From Mannheimia glucosida (GTDB lineage Bacteria > Pseudomonadota > Gammaproteobacteria > Enterobacterales > Pasteurellaceae), in NCBI RefSeq assembly GCF_046267875.1, contig NZ_CP176502.1:744001-808000 (forward strand): DNA of 64,000 bases, read 5' to 3'. A program made the position numbers and the translations under genes. The number at the start of each line of letters is the position of its first letter. Positions within the stretch are counted from its first letter, which is position 1. This document shows, one piece after another, positions 1 to 7,831 of the stretch. Under the pieces are notes generated by a model. The model had not been told where the DNA came from. It saw nothing but the letters and a program-made list of their open reading frames with translations, and ran no database searches.

Positions 1-3
1 ATA

Positions 4-186
4 TTATACTTTTTCATTTTGATCTTTGACCCTATTTTTCTCTTCTTGCACAATTCGTTCGCCAATTTTCCAATAGGCTTCGACCATTGTTGAATTTACG
101 GCTTGATATACCTTTGGGCGAGAAGATAAAAGAATATGTTTAATGTCGTTGATATACTGATTTGACGTAAGTTGCATAATTTTCAT
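4..186 (-). pseudogene. Truncated N-terminal fragment of a YhcG/DUF1016-type PD-(D/E)XK nuclease
   Basis: The 60-residue reading frame resembles the start of the DUF1016 N-terminal domain of YhcG-like proteins (VEAYWKIGERIVQEE is the recognisable stretch: aromatic-tryptophan-x-IG-x-x-IV). Family members are around 330-350 residues with a C-terminal PD-(D/E)XK nuclease domain, so this copy stops very early, at the TAA at positions 4-6. The tail after RIVQEE no longer resembles the family, which suggests a frameshift or deletion just before the stop. Its ATG overlaps the stop of the SH3-like gene (ATGA), so it was probably translated by coupling. The rest of the gene, if any, lies left of the window. 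The family assignment rests on a short match. Confidence 0.5.
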
Positions 187-500
187 CCTATTACCCTTAA
201 GATTTCACAAGGTAGCCAGCCAATTTCGTTTTCTCTTTTGACAATTGCCCATTGGTAATGTAGTTCAAGGAGTTCTACTCTCTCGCCTTGTGCTGCAACA
301 AGTTCCGTTGGGTTATAATCGCATATCAATTTATCTTCGCTAATAAAATGGCTTGGCACAAAGGTTTTCCAACCGTCAATTTCACAGGCAAACCAGTTTG
401 GGTAGTTTACACATTCACTCCCTAATCGAACGGCAGTACCAGCTGAGAATGTAGGAAATTTCCCTTCGCCTTGATGAAAATAGCTAACCAGTAATTTCAT
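183..500 (-). CDS. Small SH3-like domain protein, function unknown
   Basis: A 105-residue protein with no signal peptide or membrane segment. The second half (DYNPTELVAAQGERVELLELHYQWAIVKR..EIGWLPCEIL) has the spacing of an SH3 barrel: an ALYD-like start, a hydrophobic strand, a central Trp, and a GWLP turn. The first half contains a second Trp-rich stretch (PNWFACEIDGWKTFVPSHF) that could be another half barrel. Its start codon touches the coaBC stop (TAATG), so it is probably cotranscribed with coaBC. SH3 domains of this kind usually bind peptides, but no partner can be inferred here. Confidence 0.7.
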   Translation of the reverse strand: MKLLVSYFHQGEGKFPTFSAGTAVRLGSECVNYPNWFACEIDGWKTFVPSHFISEDKLICDYNPTELVAAQGERVELLELHYQWAIVKRENEIGWLPCEILRVIG

Positions 501-1702
501 TATTTTTCTCGATAATGTTTTACAATTTCCTGTACCAAACTTTCTGCCAATTTGCTTTTATCCGCCAGAGGAAGCGTTTTTTCACCATTTTTCCAGAACA
601 AATGCAACGCATTTTGATCCTGCCCGAACACTTGTCCGCCTGAGACATCATTGGCACAAATCATATCCAGATTTTTGCGTTCGAGTTTCGATTTAGCGTA
701 CTCCGCCACATTTTGCGTTTCTGCGGCAAAACCAACCACAAAAGGGCGATTTTCGGCAAGATTGGCGACGTTAGCGATAATATCGGGGTTTTTTACCAAT
801 TTTAGCGTGAGTTCATCATTGGCATCGGTTTTCTTAATTTTTTGGTCAGAGACTGCCGCCATTCGGTAATCGGCAACCGCAGCACAGCCGATAAAAATCG
901 CAGATTTTTGAGCAAATTTGACCGCTTGTTGCTCCATCTCAACCGCAGATTCCACATTAATTCGTTCCACATTTTTCGGTGTCGGCAAATTCACCGGGCC
1001 GCTAATCAGCGTAACGTTCGCCCCACGTTCGGCAAAGGCGTTGGCAATCGCATAGCCCATTTTGCCGGAGCTGTGGTTGCTGATATAACGCACAGGGTCA
1101 ATCGCCTCACGAGTCGGGCCTGCGGTAATGGTTACATTTAAGCCCTCTAAATCTTGATTGTTGGAGAAATGAGCCAACACCGCTTGGTAAATTTCTTCAG
1201 GCTCAGACATTCTGCCTGCCCCCACATCGCCACAGGCTTGGAAGCCACTATTCGGGCCGATAAATTGTATGCCTCGAAAGATGAGGGTGGTGATATTTTC
1301 TTGCACCGCCAGTTGTTTGTACATTTGTTGATTCATCGCCGGTGCAAGCAAAATCGGGCTTGCAGTTGCAAGACAGAGGGTGGAAAGTAAGTCGTTGCCC
1401 ATTCCCATACGCAGGCGGGCAATAAAATCGGCACTTGCCGGGGCGATAACGATCAAATCCGCCCATTTTGCCAGCTCAATATGCCCCATCGCCAGTTCGG
1501 CTTGTGGGTCAAGCAACGAGGTGGAAACCGCATTGCCGGAAATCGCTTGTAAGGTCAAAGGTGTTACAAAGGCTTCTGCCGCAGGGGTAAGCACTACACG
1601 CACTTCCGCATTTGCCTTTTTTAAGTGGCGGATAAATTCAATGGTTTTATAGGCAGCAATCCCACCGGTAATGCCGACTAAAATTTTTTTGTTTTGTAAC
1701 AT
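500..1702 (-). CDS. coaBC: CoaBC: phosphopantothenoylcysteine decarboxylase / phosphopantothenate-cysteine ligase
   Basis: Bifunctional coenzyme A enzyme of normal length (400 residues). CoaB joins cysteine to 4'-phosphopantothenate (CTP-dependent) and CoaC decarboxylates the product on FMN. The N-terminal flavoprotein half shows GITGGIAAYK near the start, the catalytic-His segment MGHIELAKWAD, the PAMN substrate motif and the ACGDVGAGRM clamp with its reactive Cys. The C-terminal half starts at about residue 190 with ITAGPTREAIDPVRYISNHSSGKMG, the CoaB nucleotide-binding signature, followed by the KIKK lysine segment. It is divergent from radC, the same neighbourhood (coaBC/radC/rpmBG) as in E. 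coli. Confidence 0.97.
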   Translation of the reverse strand: MLQNKKILVGITGGIAAYKTIEFIRHLKKANAEVRVVLTPAAEAFVTPLTLQAISGNAVSTSLLDPQAELAMGHIELAKWADLIVIAPASADFIARLRMGMGNDLLSTLCLATASPILLAPAMNQQMYKQLAVQENITTLIFRGIQFIGPNSGFQACGDVGAGRMSEPEEIYQAVLAHFSNNQDLEGLNVTITAGPTREAIDPVRYISNHSSGKMGYAIANAFAERGANVTLISGPVNLPTPKNVERINVESAVEMEQQAVKFAQKSAIFIGCAAVADYRMAAVSDQKIKKTDANDELTLKLVKNPDIIANVANLAENRPFVVGFAAETQNVAEYAKSKLERKNLDMICANDVSGGQVFGQDQNALHLFWKNGEKTLPLADKSKLAESLVQEIVKHYREK

Positions 1703-1861
1703 CTTTCTATCCTTAAGCGTGGATTCATTTTGCGTATTTTAGCGGAATAAGGAATTGCTCACAACTTCACTATTTTTGCGATCTGGCTCGAAAAATTGAA
1801 TAAATCCTTTTGTCTGCAAAGGTTGGCTCTTTTATGCTTAACGAAATTGATGGAGGAAAAA

Positions 1862-2560
1862 ATGAACGATTTTTTTGATGAAGATTCTCAAGAGCCAACA
1901 ATAATGCCGCGTGAGAAATTATTAACACAGGGTGCAGCCTCATTAACTGATGCCGAATTATTGGCAATTTTCCTACGGACAGGAACGAAAGCTGTGCCTG
2001 TGTTGGCATTGGCAGAGAGTGTATTGATTGCATTTGGCTCGTTACGCCAATTACTGAATGCAAATATTGATGATTTTTGTAAAATTTATGGTTTAGGAAA
2101 AACTAAATACATTCAGTTACAAGCCTCTAAAGAGATGACTAAACGCTATTTGGCTCAGCAGATGGAATTTAGCGAGATGATTCAAGCCCCTTATATGGCG
2201 ATTATGTATTTCCAAACCGAGTTGGAGGAAGAAGAACGGGAAGTCTTTATGGTGTTGTTTTTGGATAACCAAAACCGATTGATTTATAAAGAAAAAATGT
2301 TCTTTGGCACCATTAATCAAACTGCTGTTCACCCCCGAGAAATTATTAAAAGAGCGTTAAAATATAATGCCGCGGCGATTATTGTGGCTCATAATCACCC
2401 CTCAGGTTCTTGTCTGCCGAGTGAGTCGGACAGAAGTTTAACTAAAAAGATCGAAATGGCGTGCGAATTGGTTGATATTCGCTTTGTGGATCATATTATT
2501 GTCGGCAAAGGGGACTATTTTTCCTTTGAGGAAGAGAAATTAGAGATGCAGGAGCATTAA
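1862..2560 (+). CDS. radC: RadC / MPN-JAB domain protein
   Basis: A 232-residue protein starting MNDFFDEDSQEPTIMPREKLL. The ATG at 1862 was chosen over an in-frame upstream TTG (1796) because GGAGG lies about 5 bases before it and the family usually starts shortly before MPREKLL. Residues 15-100 form the helix-hairpin-helix part; the C-terminal JAB/MPN metal-binding core is intact (PREIIKRALKYNAAAIIVAHNHPSG, then a downstream S..D). RadC was once linked to DNA repair; its true role is uncertain, and related proteins are needed for natural transformation in some bacteria. It stands between coaBC and the L28/L33 ribosomal protein operon. Confidence 0.95.
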   Translation: MNDFFDEDSQEPTIMPREKLLTQGAASLTDAELLAIFLRTGTKAVPVLALAESVLIAFGSLRQLLNANIDDFCKIYGLGKTKYIQLQASKEMTKRYLAQQMEFSEMIQAPYMAIMYFQTELEEEEREVFMVLFLDNQNRLIYKEKMFFGTINQTAVHPREIIKRALKYNAAAIIVAHNHPSGSCLPSESDRSLTKKIEMACELVDIRFVDHIIVGKGDYFSFEEEKLEMQEH

Positions 2561-2653
2561 TTTTTGCAAATTTCTGATAGAAAATGACCGCTTGCTTTAT
2601 GTAACCTTTAACATTTCTCCTGAAACAGTAAAAGATACGCATATAAATTCTAC

Positions 2654-2682
2654 TTGAATATAACAAATGAAATCGGTATAAT
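2654..2682 (+). promoter_or_regulatory. Sigma-70 promoter of rpmB-rpmG
   Basis: A -35 element TTGAAT (2654-2659) and a perfect -10 TATAAT (2677-2682) are separated by exactly 17 bases. The resulting leader before rpmB is about 130 nt. It contains short GC-rich segments but no terminator-like hairpin that I can see. Confidence 0.8.
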
Positions 2683-2818
2683 CCGCAGTCTTTATTACAT
2701 AGACTGTGGTCGGGTTAATGCCTGACGAGGCAATCAAAATCGGAGGGGTTGGTTGAGCAACGCCTTTTGTGAGATCGCCCGAACCATTTTTAAGCTTAAA
2801 ATTATTGGAGAAATTCAA

Positions 2819-3055
2819 ATGTCAAGAGTTTGCCAAGTAACCGGCAAGCGTCCAGCAGTTGGTAACAACCGCTCACACGCAATGAATGCGACAAAACGTC
2901 GTTTCTTACCAAACCTTCACACTCACCGTTTCTGGGTTGAGAGCGAAAACCGTTTCGTAACCTTACGTTTAACTGCGAAAGGTATGCGTATTATTGATAA
3001 AAAAGGCATTGATGCAGTATTAGCTGAAATCCGTGCTCGTGGCGAAAAAATCTAA
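2819..3055 (+). CDS. rpmB: 50S ribosomal protein L28
   Basis: A 78-residue basic protein starting MSRVCQVTGKRPAVGNNRSHAMNATKRRF, the universal L28 beginning, with normal length for gamma-proteobacteria. It is a large-subunit protein. A longer frame upstream is an artefact: the ATG at 2819 follows GGAG and matches the family start exactly. rpmG follows 11 bases later, so the two are cotranscribed from the promoter at 2654-2682. Confidence 0.99.
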   Translation: MSRVCQVTGKRPAVGNNRSHAMNATKRRFLPNLHTHRFWVESENRFVTLRLTAKGMRIIDKKGIDAVLAEIRARGEKI

Positions 3056-3066
3056 GGAGCTAAAAA

Positions 3067-3237
3067 ATGGCAGCTAAAGGCGCTCGTGAGAAAATCCGTT
3101 TAGTTTCTACAGCAGAAACTGGTCACTTCTACACAACAGATAAAAACAAACGTAATATGCCTGAAAAAATGGAAATCAAAAAATTTGATCCAGTTGTGCG
3201 TAAACACGTTATCTACAAAGAAGCAAAAATCAAATAA
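3067..3237 (+). CDS. rpmG: 50S ribosomal protein L33
   Basis: A 56-residue protein, [42 protein letters not shown].., preceded by AAGGAG at 3054-3059, which overlaps the rpmB stop. It contains no CxxC pairs, so it is the zinc-independent form of L33. It ends the rpmB-rpmG operon; a strong terminator follows. Confidence 0.99.
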
Positions 3238-3253
3238 TTTTGCTTTCAGATTT

Positions 3254-3279
3254 AAAACCCAGCAAATGCTGGGTTTTTT
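3254..3279 (+). terminator. Rho-independent terminator of rpmBG
   Basis: The hairpin arms ACCCAGC and GCTGGGT around AAAT are followed by TTTTTT. It sits 17 bases after the rpmG stop. The reverse strand also has an A/T run, so it may work for the convergent deoR gene as well. Confidence 0.9.
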
Positions 3280-3326
3280 CGTATATAGCTTTGCAAAAAA
3301 TCAAGAAAAAACAACCGCTTCTATCA

Positions 3327-4082
3327 TTAAACTAATGAGAGTTTAAAGTCATTGTTTGATAGGGCTTGGCTATATTCATTAGGTAGCCCTTTATCTGTGA
3401 TAATTTGCGTAAAGTTATTGAGTTGAGTTGCACAAAACAGGGAATATTTTCCGTATTTACTGCTATCGGCAACTAAGATTTTTTGTGTTGCATTTTGTTG
3501 GAGCATTCTTTTTAGATTAGCTTTTTCCTCTGTTGGTGCGGTAACACCTTTTTCTAAGCTCCAAGAGTTACAACTGACAAAAGCAATATCAGGATTAATA
3601 TTTTCTAATAAAGTTAAGCTATGATTGCCAATGCAGGATTGGCTGCTGTTATCTACCCTTCCTCCCGTAATAATTAATTCTATTTGCTTATATTCAGAGA
3701 GCAATAAAGCGATATGTAGATCTGCTGTAATCACCCGAAGCGGCATATGAGCAATTTTTTTTGCGATGCATAATGTTGTAGTGCCAGCATCTAAAACAAT
3801 AGAATTTCCCGGAGAAATCAGAGAAACGGCATATTCAGCTATGCGTTCTTTTTCGACAATTTGCTTAAGCTGCTTTTCATTTGTAGTTGGCTGGAACGGG
3901 ATAAATTGATTCAAACTGACCCCTCCGTGTGTGCGAATTACCACACCCTCTTCATCTAATTTTATTAAATCACGGCGAATAGTTGCAGGAGAAGCCCCAG
4001 TTACTTTTACCAGTTGCTCTACGGTAGCAATATTGTGGCTTTTTAGGAATAGTAAAATTTGTTCTAGGCGGTTTTTAGACAT
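3327..4082 (-). CDS. DeoR-family transcriptional regulator of the adjacent acid-sugar operon
   Basis: A 251-residue repressor-type protein. Residues 1-55 are a DeoR winged helix (NIATVEQLVKVTGASPATIRRDLIKLDEEGVVIRTHGGV), and the rest is a DeoR C-terminal sensor with the D-x-G-T-T motif (VLDAGTTTLCIAKKI), normally a sugar-phosphate binding isomerase-like fold. It lies 104 bases downstream of the DUF1537 kinase on the same strand but is separated from it by a strong terminator, so it probably has its own promoter in the A/T-rich 4083-4148 stretch. Context suggests it senses a phosphorylated intermediate of threonate-type catabolism; this is inference. Confidence 0.9.
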   Translation of the reverse strand: MSKNRLEQILLFLKSHNIATVEQLVKVTGASPATIRRDLIKLDEEGVVIRTHGGVSLNQFIPFQPTTNEKQLKQIVEKERIAEYAVSLISPGNSIVLDAGTTTLCIAKKIAHMPLRVITADLHIALLLSEYKQIELIITGGRVDNSSQSCIGNHSLTLLENINPDIAFVSCNSWSLEKGVTAPTEEKANLKRMLQQNATQKILVADSSKYGKYSLFCATQLNNFTQIITDKGLPNEYSQALSNNDFKLSLV

Positions 4083-4148
4083 ATAAACTCTCTTATTTTT
4101 GACTGCTTTTACTATAAGTAATTTTTTAAAAATAAGATAGTTAAAATT

Positions 4149-4182
4149 AAAGAACCTAAAACATTGTTGTTTTAGGTTCTTT
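4149..4182 (-). terminator. Terminator of the pdxA2-permease-kinase operon
   Basis: Near-perfect long stem (AAAGAACCTAAAAC on one side, its complement on the other, short loop) directly after the kinase stop, followed on the minus strand by a T-rich run. It divides the catabolic genes from deoR. Confidence 0.85.
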
Positions 4183-4186
4183 GTTG

Positions 4187-5416
4187 TTACTTATTCATTA
4201 TATGGCTTAAGAGTGTTTTGTCTCCAAATCCTCCTGATTTAGTCATTACAATGATACCTGAATATCTACTCTTTTCAATGGAGCATAAAGGAACGCCCGG
4301 TACTACCGCATATTGTACATTCATCTCTGTTACATTCATTTGATCTAATAGTGCTGCTGCACCGTCTCCGCCAAATAATATAAGGCTATCAAATTTTTCA
4401 TTATCAAGACAGAATTTACTTAAATCAGCTAAGTGTTGAGAAATCTCTTTAGCAGTTTCCGCGATATTGGCAGATTTTGCATTTACGACTTTTGCTGGAT
4501 TTGCCCGAATAATCACATTATCTTTACTAAAACGTATTAGAGCATTTAATTGTAGTTTGAGTGAATGTTCAGACTGCGAGTAGTTAATCAGCTGCGAAGG
4601 AGAAGGATTAAATACGATAGATTTTCCACCTAAAGTTGAAATATATTCATCAACTTGTAGCTGACTTGTTTCGTGAATTGAGGTTACGACAATTAATGCT
4701 CTACCTAATTTAAGTTCTTGCTCTGGTTTCAGTTGATTTTGGATATTTTTCAACTTCTGTGCCAATCCAGCGGAGCCAACAGGAATAATTTTATGACCTA
4801 TATGGTTTATGGCTTGAGCGATAGTTTCAAGATCTTTAGGCGTTTTGGCATCAATAATGATCTGCTGATATTCACTGTTTTCAATAGATGTCAGTAAATT
4901 ATCAACGGTATCACACGGGATTACTTGGGCATCAGGTAATAATTCTTGCATAGAGGAAGACAGCACAGGACAAATAGGATCTTTGCCTGAGGCAGTTTCA
5001 TTTACAGGAACACCATTAACATATAAATGACCAGCTTCTATCGTTCTTCCCATTTCTGGATAGGTAGGACAAATAATTGCTTTGGCCTCGGGATATAAAC
5101 TAGACCAAGCTTCAATAGCACCTTCAATCTGATATTTAACAGAACCTCTCATTGTAGAATCAATTTTGAGGTAAATTTGCCCAATACCATTTTGGATAGC
5201 ATTGTTAATTGCAATTTGAGTTTGTTCTTTTGCTTTTTCGCCAATAGCTCTTGAATCTGTAGAAACAGAAATTACTTGAGCTTTATCAGAGTGAATTTGT
5301 GCTAATGCTGAAATTTTTGTTTTTAATATAGTATTAAATCCTGCTTCAGCAAACATAACGGCAGTATCATTTGCACCAGTAAGATCATCTGCAATAACTA
5401 AGAGTGTTTCTTTCAT
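4187..5416 (-). CDS. dtnK: DUF1537 four-carbon acid sugar kinase (D-threonate/erythronate kinase type)
   Basis: A 409-residue kinase starting MKETLLVIADDLTGANDTAVMFAEAG; the ADDLTGAND motif is the hallmark N-terminal acid-sugar binding motif of the OtnK/DtnK family, and the C-terminal half holds the nucleotide-binding region (LILFGGDGAAALL, MTKSGGFGD). The ATG at 5416 was chosen: an AGGAGAG ribosome site precedes it and it overlaps the permease stop by ATGA. Family members phosphorylate O4 of D-threonate, D-erythronate or 3-oxo-tetronates. Pairing with a PdxA-type dehydrogenase rather than with LtnD/OtnC/OtnI is the arrangement described for D-threonate use, yielding dihydroxyacetone phosphate. 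Exact substrate is inferred. Confidence 0.85.
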   Translation of the reverse strand: MKETLLVIADDLTGANDTAVMFAEAGFNTILKTKISALAQIHSDKAQVISVSTDSRAIGEKAKEQTQIAINNAIQNGIGQIYLKIDSTMRGSVKYQIEGAIEAWSSLYPEAKAIICPTYPEMGRTIEAGHLYVNGVPVNETASGKDPICPVLSSSMQELLPDAQVIPCDTVDNLLTSIENSEYQQIIIDAKTPKDLETIAQAINHIGHKIIPVGSAGLAQKLKNIQNQLKPEQELKLGRALIVVTSIHETSQLQVDEYISTLGGKSIVFNPSPSQLINYSQSEHSLKLQLNALIRFSKDNVIIRANPAKVVNAKSANIAETAKEISQHLADLSKFCLDNEKFDSLILFGGDGAAALLDQMNVTEMNVQYAVVPGVPLCSIEKSRYSGIIVMTKSGGFGDKTLLSHIMNK

Positions 5417-6411
5417 AGGTTCTCTCCTTTTACAGGTTCTTGTACTAATCCACCTTGACGTTTTAAAACCCAAGCTGCAAATAATGGAGCTAAAATAGCG
5501 GAAACTAATACTGCAGCTGCAATTTGTGCAGTGGCTGTTTGAACAAAAGGTACTAGTGTAGGGTCTGCTTGAGCAACAATTTCAGGTGTAATAATGGCAT
5601 TTCCTGCGGTAGTACCTGCTGCAAATCCAATCCCTGATTGATTACCCCGTTTTAAAATAGTTTTGTAGCCGATAAATACAAGGAAACCTGTAAAGAGAGA
5701 AGCTACGATACCTAAAATAATACCTGTTGCTCCGCCAGTAATAATGGCTTGTAAGTTAATACCTGTACCTAATGCAAAAGCAAAGAAAGGAATAACGATT
5801 GCACCTGTTGGTTTCATTAGCTCTGTCCATTTAGGATCTAAATTACCAATAACCATACCAACAATCAGAGGAATAACAGCGGCAAGCATTAATGAGAGAG
5901 GAATATCTGCTAATCCTGATACACCTAAAAATAGTAAAACAAAGAAAGGACCGTCATTAACAGCAGAGGCAACATAAGCTCCTTTATCTCTATAGTCACC
6001 ATACTTTCCTGTAAATGCTAACCAAATTCCTCCGTTTGAGTTGGCTACAACAGTTAGCATTGCTAATAAAGAAACACCCATAACACCATCATTTCCTACC
6101 CATAACCCTAAAATAACGACTAACAGAGCAGGAATAATTGTTTTAAATAATAGAATGAGCCCTGTATGAGCAAGTACAGGTCCAGAACTTCTTACCGTAA
6201 TCTGCATACCTGTTGCGAAAATTAGTAGTGCGATAAGTGGCCCTGCTGATGATTTGAATAACGCGGTCGTAAATGAACCTAAATTTAAAAATTCAGGAAA
6301 GAATGTACCAATGATAGAACCAAGAATTAGCGGTATTACCATTGCTCCTCCGGGAATTTTATTCATACCATCATATATCGGAACGATGGATTTAGATACT
6401 TGAGTAGACAT
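5413..6411 (-). CDS. KdgT-family (2-keto-3-deoxygluconate-type) acid sugar permease
   Basis: A 332-residue integral membrane protein with about ten hydrophobic segments. It matches the KdgT family through the N-terminal KIPGGAMVIPLILGSIIGT, the central NLDPKW segment, FFAFALGTGINL, and the late GIGFAAGTTAGNAIITP stretch. KdgT proteins are proton symporters for 2-keto-3-deoxygluconate. Here the neighbours make a four-carbon aldonate such as threonate a more likely cargo (inference). ATG at 6411 follows AAGGAG, only 10 bases after the pdxA2 stop; its own stop overlaps the kinase start, so the three genes form one tight operon. Confidence 0.88.
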   Translation of the reverse strand: MSTQVSKSIVPIYDGMNKIPGGAMVIPLILGSIIGTFFPEFLNLGSFTTALFKSSAGPLIALLIFATGMQITVRSSGPVLAHTGLILLFKTIIPALLVVILGLWVGNDGVMGVSLLAMLTVVANSNGGIWLAFTGKYGDYRDKGAYVASAVNDGPFFVLLFLGVSGLADIPLSLMLAAVIPLIVGMVIGNLDPKWTELMKPTGAIVIPFFAFALGTGINLQAIITGGATGIILGIVASLFTGFLVFIGYKTILKRGNQSGIGFAAGTTAGNAIITPEIVAQADPTLVPFVQTATAQIAAAVLVSAILAPLFAAWVLKRQGGLVQEPVKGENL

Positions 6412-6421
6412 ATTAATCTCC

Positions 6422-7423
6422 TTAGTGTGTTGCATATTTGATGTTTGCCATTTTTGCACCCAAATAGAGTGCTTCAGTCATACTACGGCTATCTGCAATA
6501 CCCTTTCCTGCAATTGGAAAAGCAGTACCGTGATCGACAGATGTCCGAATAAATGGAAGACCGACAGTAACATTTACGCCTGTATCAAAACCTAATAATT
6601 TGATTGGAATATGCCCTTGATCGTGGTACATCACAACAACAATATCGAACTCATTTAGGTTAGCTGCACGGTGGAATAAAGTATCTGGCGGTACAGGGCC
6701 TGTAACATTAAATCCCTTAGCTTGAGCTGCTTGAATTGCGGGAACAATTTCTTTTTGATCTTCATCGCCAAACATTCCGTTTTCCCCCGAGTGAGGGTTT
6801 AAACCTGCAACAGCAATACGAGGCTCTTTAAAACCGAGAATACGAGCATTTTCTTCTGCTAAATCAATAACAGTGGCAACCCTTTCTTTGGTAACTAAAT
6901 CGCAGGCTTTACGAAGTGGAACGTGAGTAGTAACGTGGATAACATTAAGTTTTTCACTGGTTAGCATCATTGAATAATCTTTGGTATTACTAAGAGTTGC
7001 TAGAATTTCAGTATGACCGGGAAATAACTTACCTCCTGCGTGCAAGGCTTCTTTGTTTAAAGGGGCTGTAACAATAGCGTGGATTTTTCCTCCCATTGCT
7101 AAATTAACAGCTTTCTCAATATATTCATAAGCGGCTTTACCAGCACGAGGATCGACTTGAGCAAAAGGTAAATCTTCTGGTAGGTTATCCAAATCTAAAA
7201 TATCAATAACGCCATATTCTGCAACAAAGTTATCTAGTTCATTTAGTGTTTTTAATTTCAGCTCTGAATGAACAATAGATAAGGCTCGTTGCATAATTTT
7301 TCGATCACCGATCACAACTGGGTGTGCTAACTCGTAAATCCGTTTATCAGCCAATGCTTTAATAATAACTTCTGGTCCGATACCTGCGGCATCTCCCATC
7401 GTAATTCCTAAGATAGGTTTCAT
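6422..7423 (-). CDS. pdxA2: PdxA2-type 4-phospho-D-threonate 3-dehydrogenase
   Basis: A 333-residue member of the PdxA family. Visible signatures: ITMGDAAGIGPEV at the start, TAPLNKEALH, PGHTEILA, GLNPHSGENGMFG and VVMYHDQGHIPIKLL; the His residues in the last three are the metal ligands. PdxA proper makes pyridoxal precursors, but PdxA2 paralogues next to DUF1537 kinases oxidise and decarboxylate 4-phospho-D-threonate (or erythronate) to dihydroxyacetone phosphate. Operon context strongly favours PdxA2. ATG 7423 is preceded by AAGGAG. It is the first gene of the operon, and a CRP-like palindrome lies 64 bases upstream. Confidence 0.88.
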   Translation of the reverse strand: MKPILGITMGDAAGIGPEVIIKALADKRIYELAHPVVIGDRKIMQRALSIVHSELKLKTLNELDNFVAEYGVIDILDLDNLPEDLPFAQVDPRAGKAAYEYIEKAVNLAMGGKIHAIVTAPLNKEALHAGGKLFPGHTEILATLSNTKDYSMMLTSEKLNVIHVTTHVPLRKACDLVTKERVATVIDLAEENARILGFKEPRIAVAGLNPHSGENGMFGDEDQKEIVPAIQAAQAKGFNVTGPVPPDTLFHRAANLNEFDIVVVMYHDQGHIPIKLLGFDTGVNVTVGLPFIRTSVDHGTAFPIAGKGIADSRSMTEALYLGAKMANIKYATH

Positions 7424-7486
7424 TTTTACTCCTTGATTGAAATTAATCATTTTGAGCGAAGTATATCGTAAATAAAGTAATAAAAA

Positions 7487-7502
7487 TGTGATTAATATCA
7501 CA
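7487..7502 (-). promoter_or_regulatory. CRP (cAMP receptor protein) binding site
   Basis: TGTGATTAATATCACA is a perfect TGTGA-N6-TCACA palindrome, including symmetric bases inside the spacer. It sits 64 bases upstream of the pdxA2 start codon, so the acid-sugar operon is probably under carbon catabolite control. It is 355 bases from dat, so a role there is less likely. Confidence 0.85.
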
Positions 7503-7639
7503 AAAATGAATATTTACAATCTTTTTGATTTATTTTAATCATTTTTGGGAGGGTGGATTAGATAGAGTAGGAAAGTAAAATGTCAGTCATTACCTAGATA
7601 AAGCTTCCCTTTTCCATAAAAAAGAGTATTATAGCCCCC

Positions 7640-7663
7640 CTTAAATGTAACCCTACATTTAAG
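7640..7663 (+). promoter_or_regulatory. Perfect 10-bp dyad / hairpin in the dat leader
   Basis: CTTAAATGTA and TACATTTAAG flank ACCC, a perfect inverted repeat. It follows a candidate -10 TATTAT (7627-7632; its -35 is poor). It could be an operator or the first hairpin of the dat leader RNA. A second long-range pairing, CCCCTTAA here with TTAGGGG near 7697-7703, would enclose it. Confidence 0.5.
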
Positions 7664-7717
7664 TCTGTTTCCAACCTATCCCAATTTCGTTATTCCTTAG
7701 GGGCATATAGGGTAAAA

Positions 7718-7742
7718 ACAAAAAAGCTGAAACGCTTTTTTT
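7718..7742 (+). terminator. Terminator-like hairpin within the dat leader
   Basis: AAAAAAGC, a TGAAAC loop, GCTTTTTT. It works as a weak rho-independent terminator on either strand. On the plus strand no gene lies upstream of it before the divergent pdxA2, so it is either the end of a small RNA or a conditional terminator for dat-ddc. Confidence 0.55.
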
Positions 7743-7831
7743 AATAAGTAGCGAGTCAAATGCCCCATGGCATCTATTCTTTTAGGAATAGAAAGCTTAG
7801 GCTTTCCGCAAGGCACCCGACTTATTTTTTT
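7743..7831 (+). ncRNA. Candidate structured leader: outer helix enclosing three hairpins, then a T-run
   Basis: AATAAGT (7743-7749) pairs with ACTTATT (7820-7826). Inside lie three consecutive perfect hairpins: ATGCC/GGCAT (7760-7773), CTATTC/GAATAG (7774-7791) and GAAAGC/GCTTTC (7791-7806). A run of T residues follows the outer helix. The shape is cloverleaf-like but it is not a tRNA. It ends 26 bases before the dat start codon. I do not recognise it as a known riboswitch class. The stretch 7503-7639, between the CRP site and this region, shows only A/T-rich sequence and weak promoter elements. Confidence 0.45.

Noticed and set aside
1796..1861. A TTG-started N-terminal extension of RadC
   Set aside because: The GGAGG site and family length support ATG 1862; the extension would cover the promoter region shared with coaBC.
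7743..7826. The cloverleaf-like fold as a tRNA gene
   Set aside because: It lacks the conserved T-loop, D-loop and CCA features and has a T-run directly after the outer helix.
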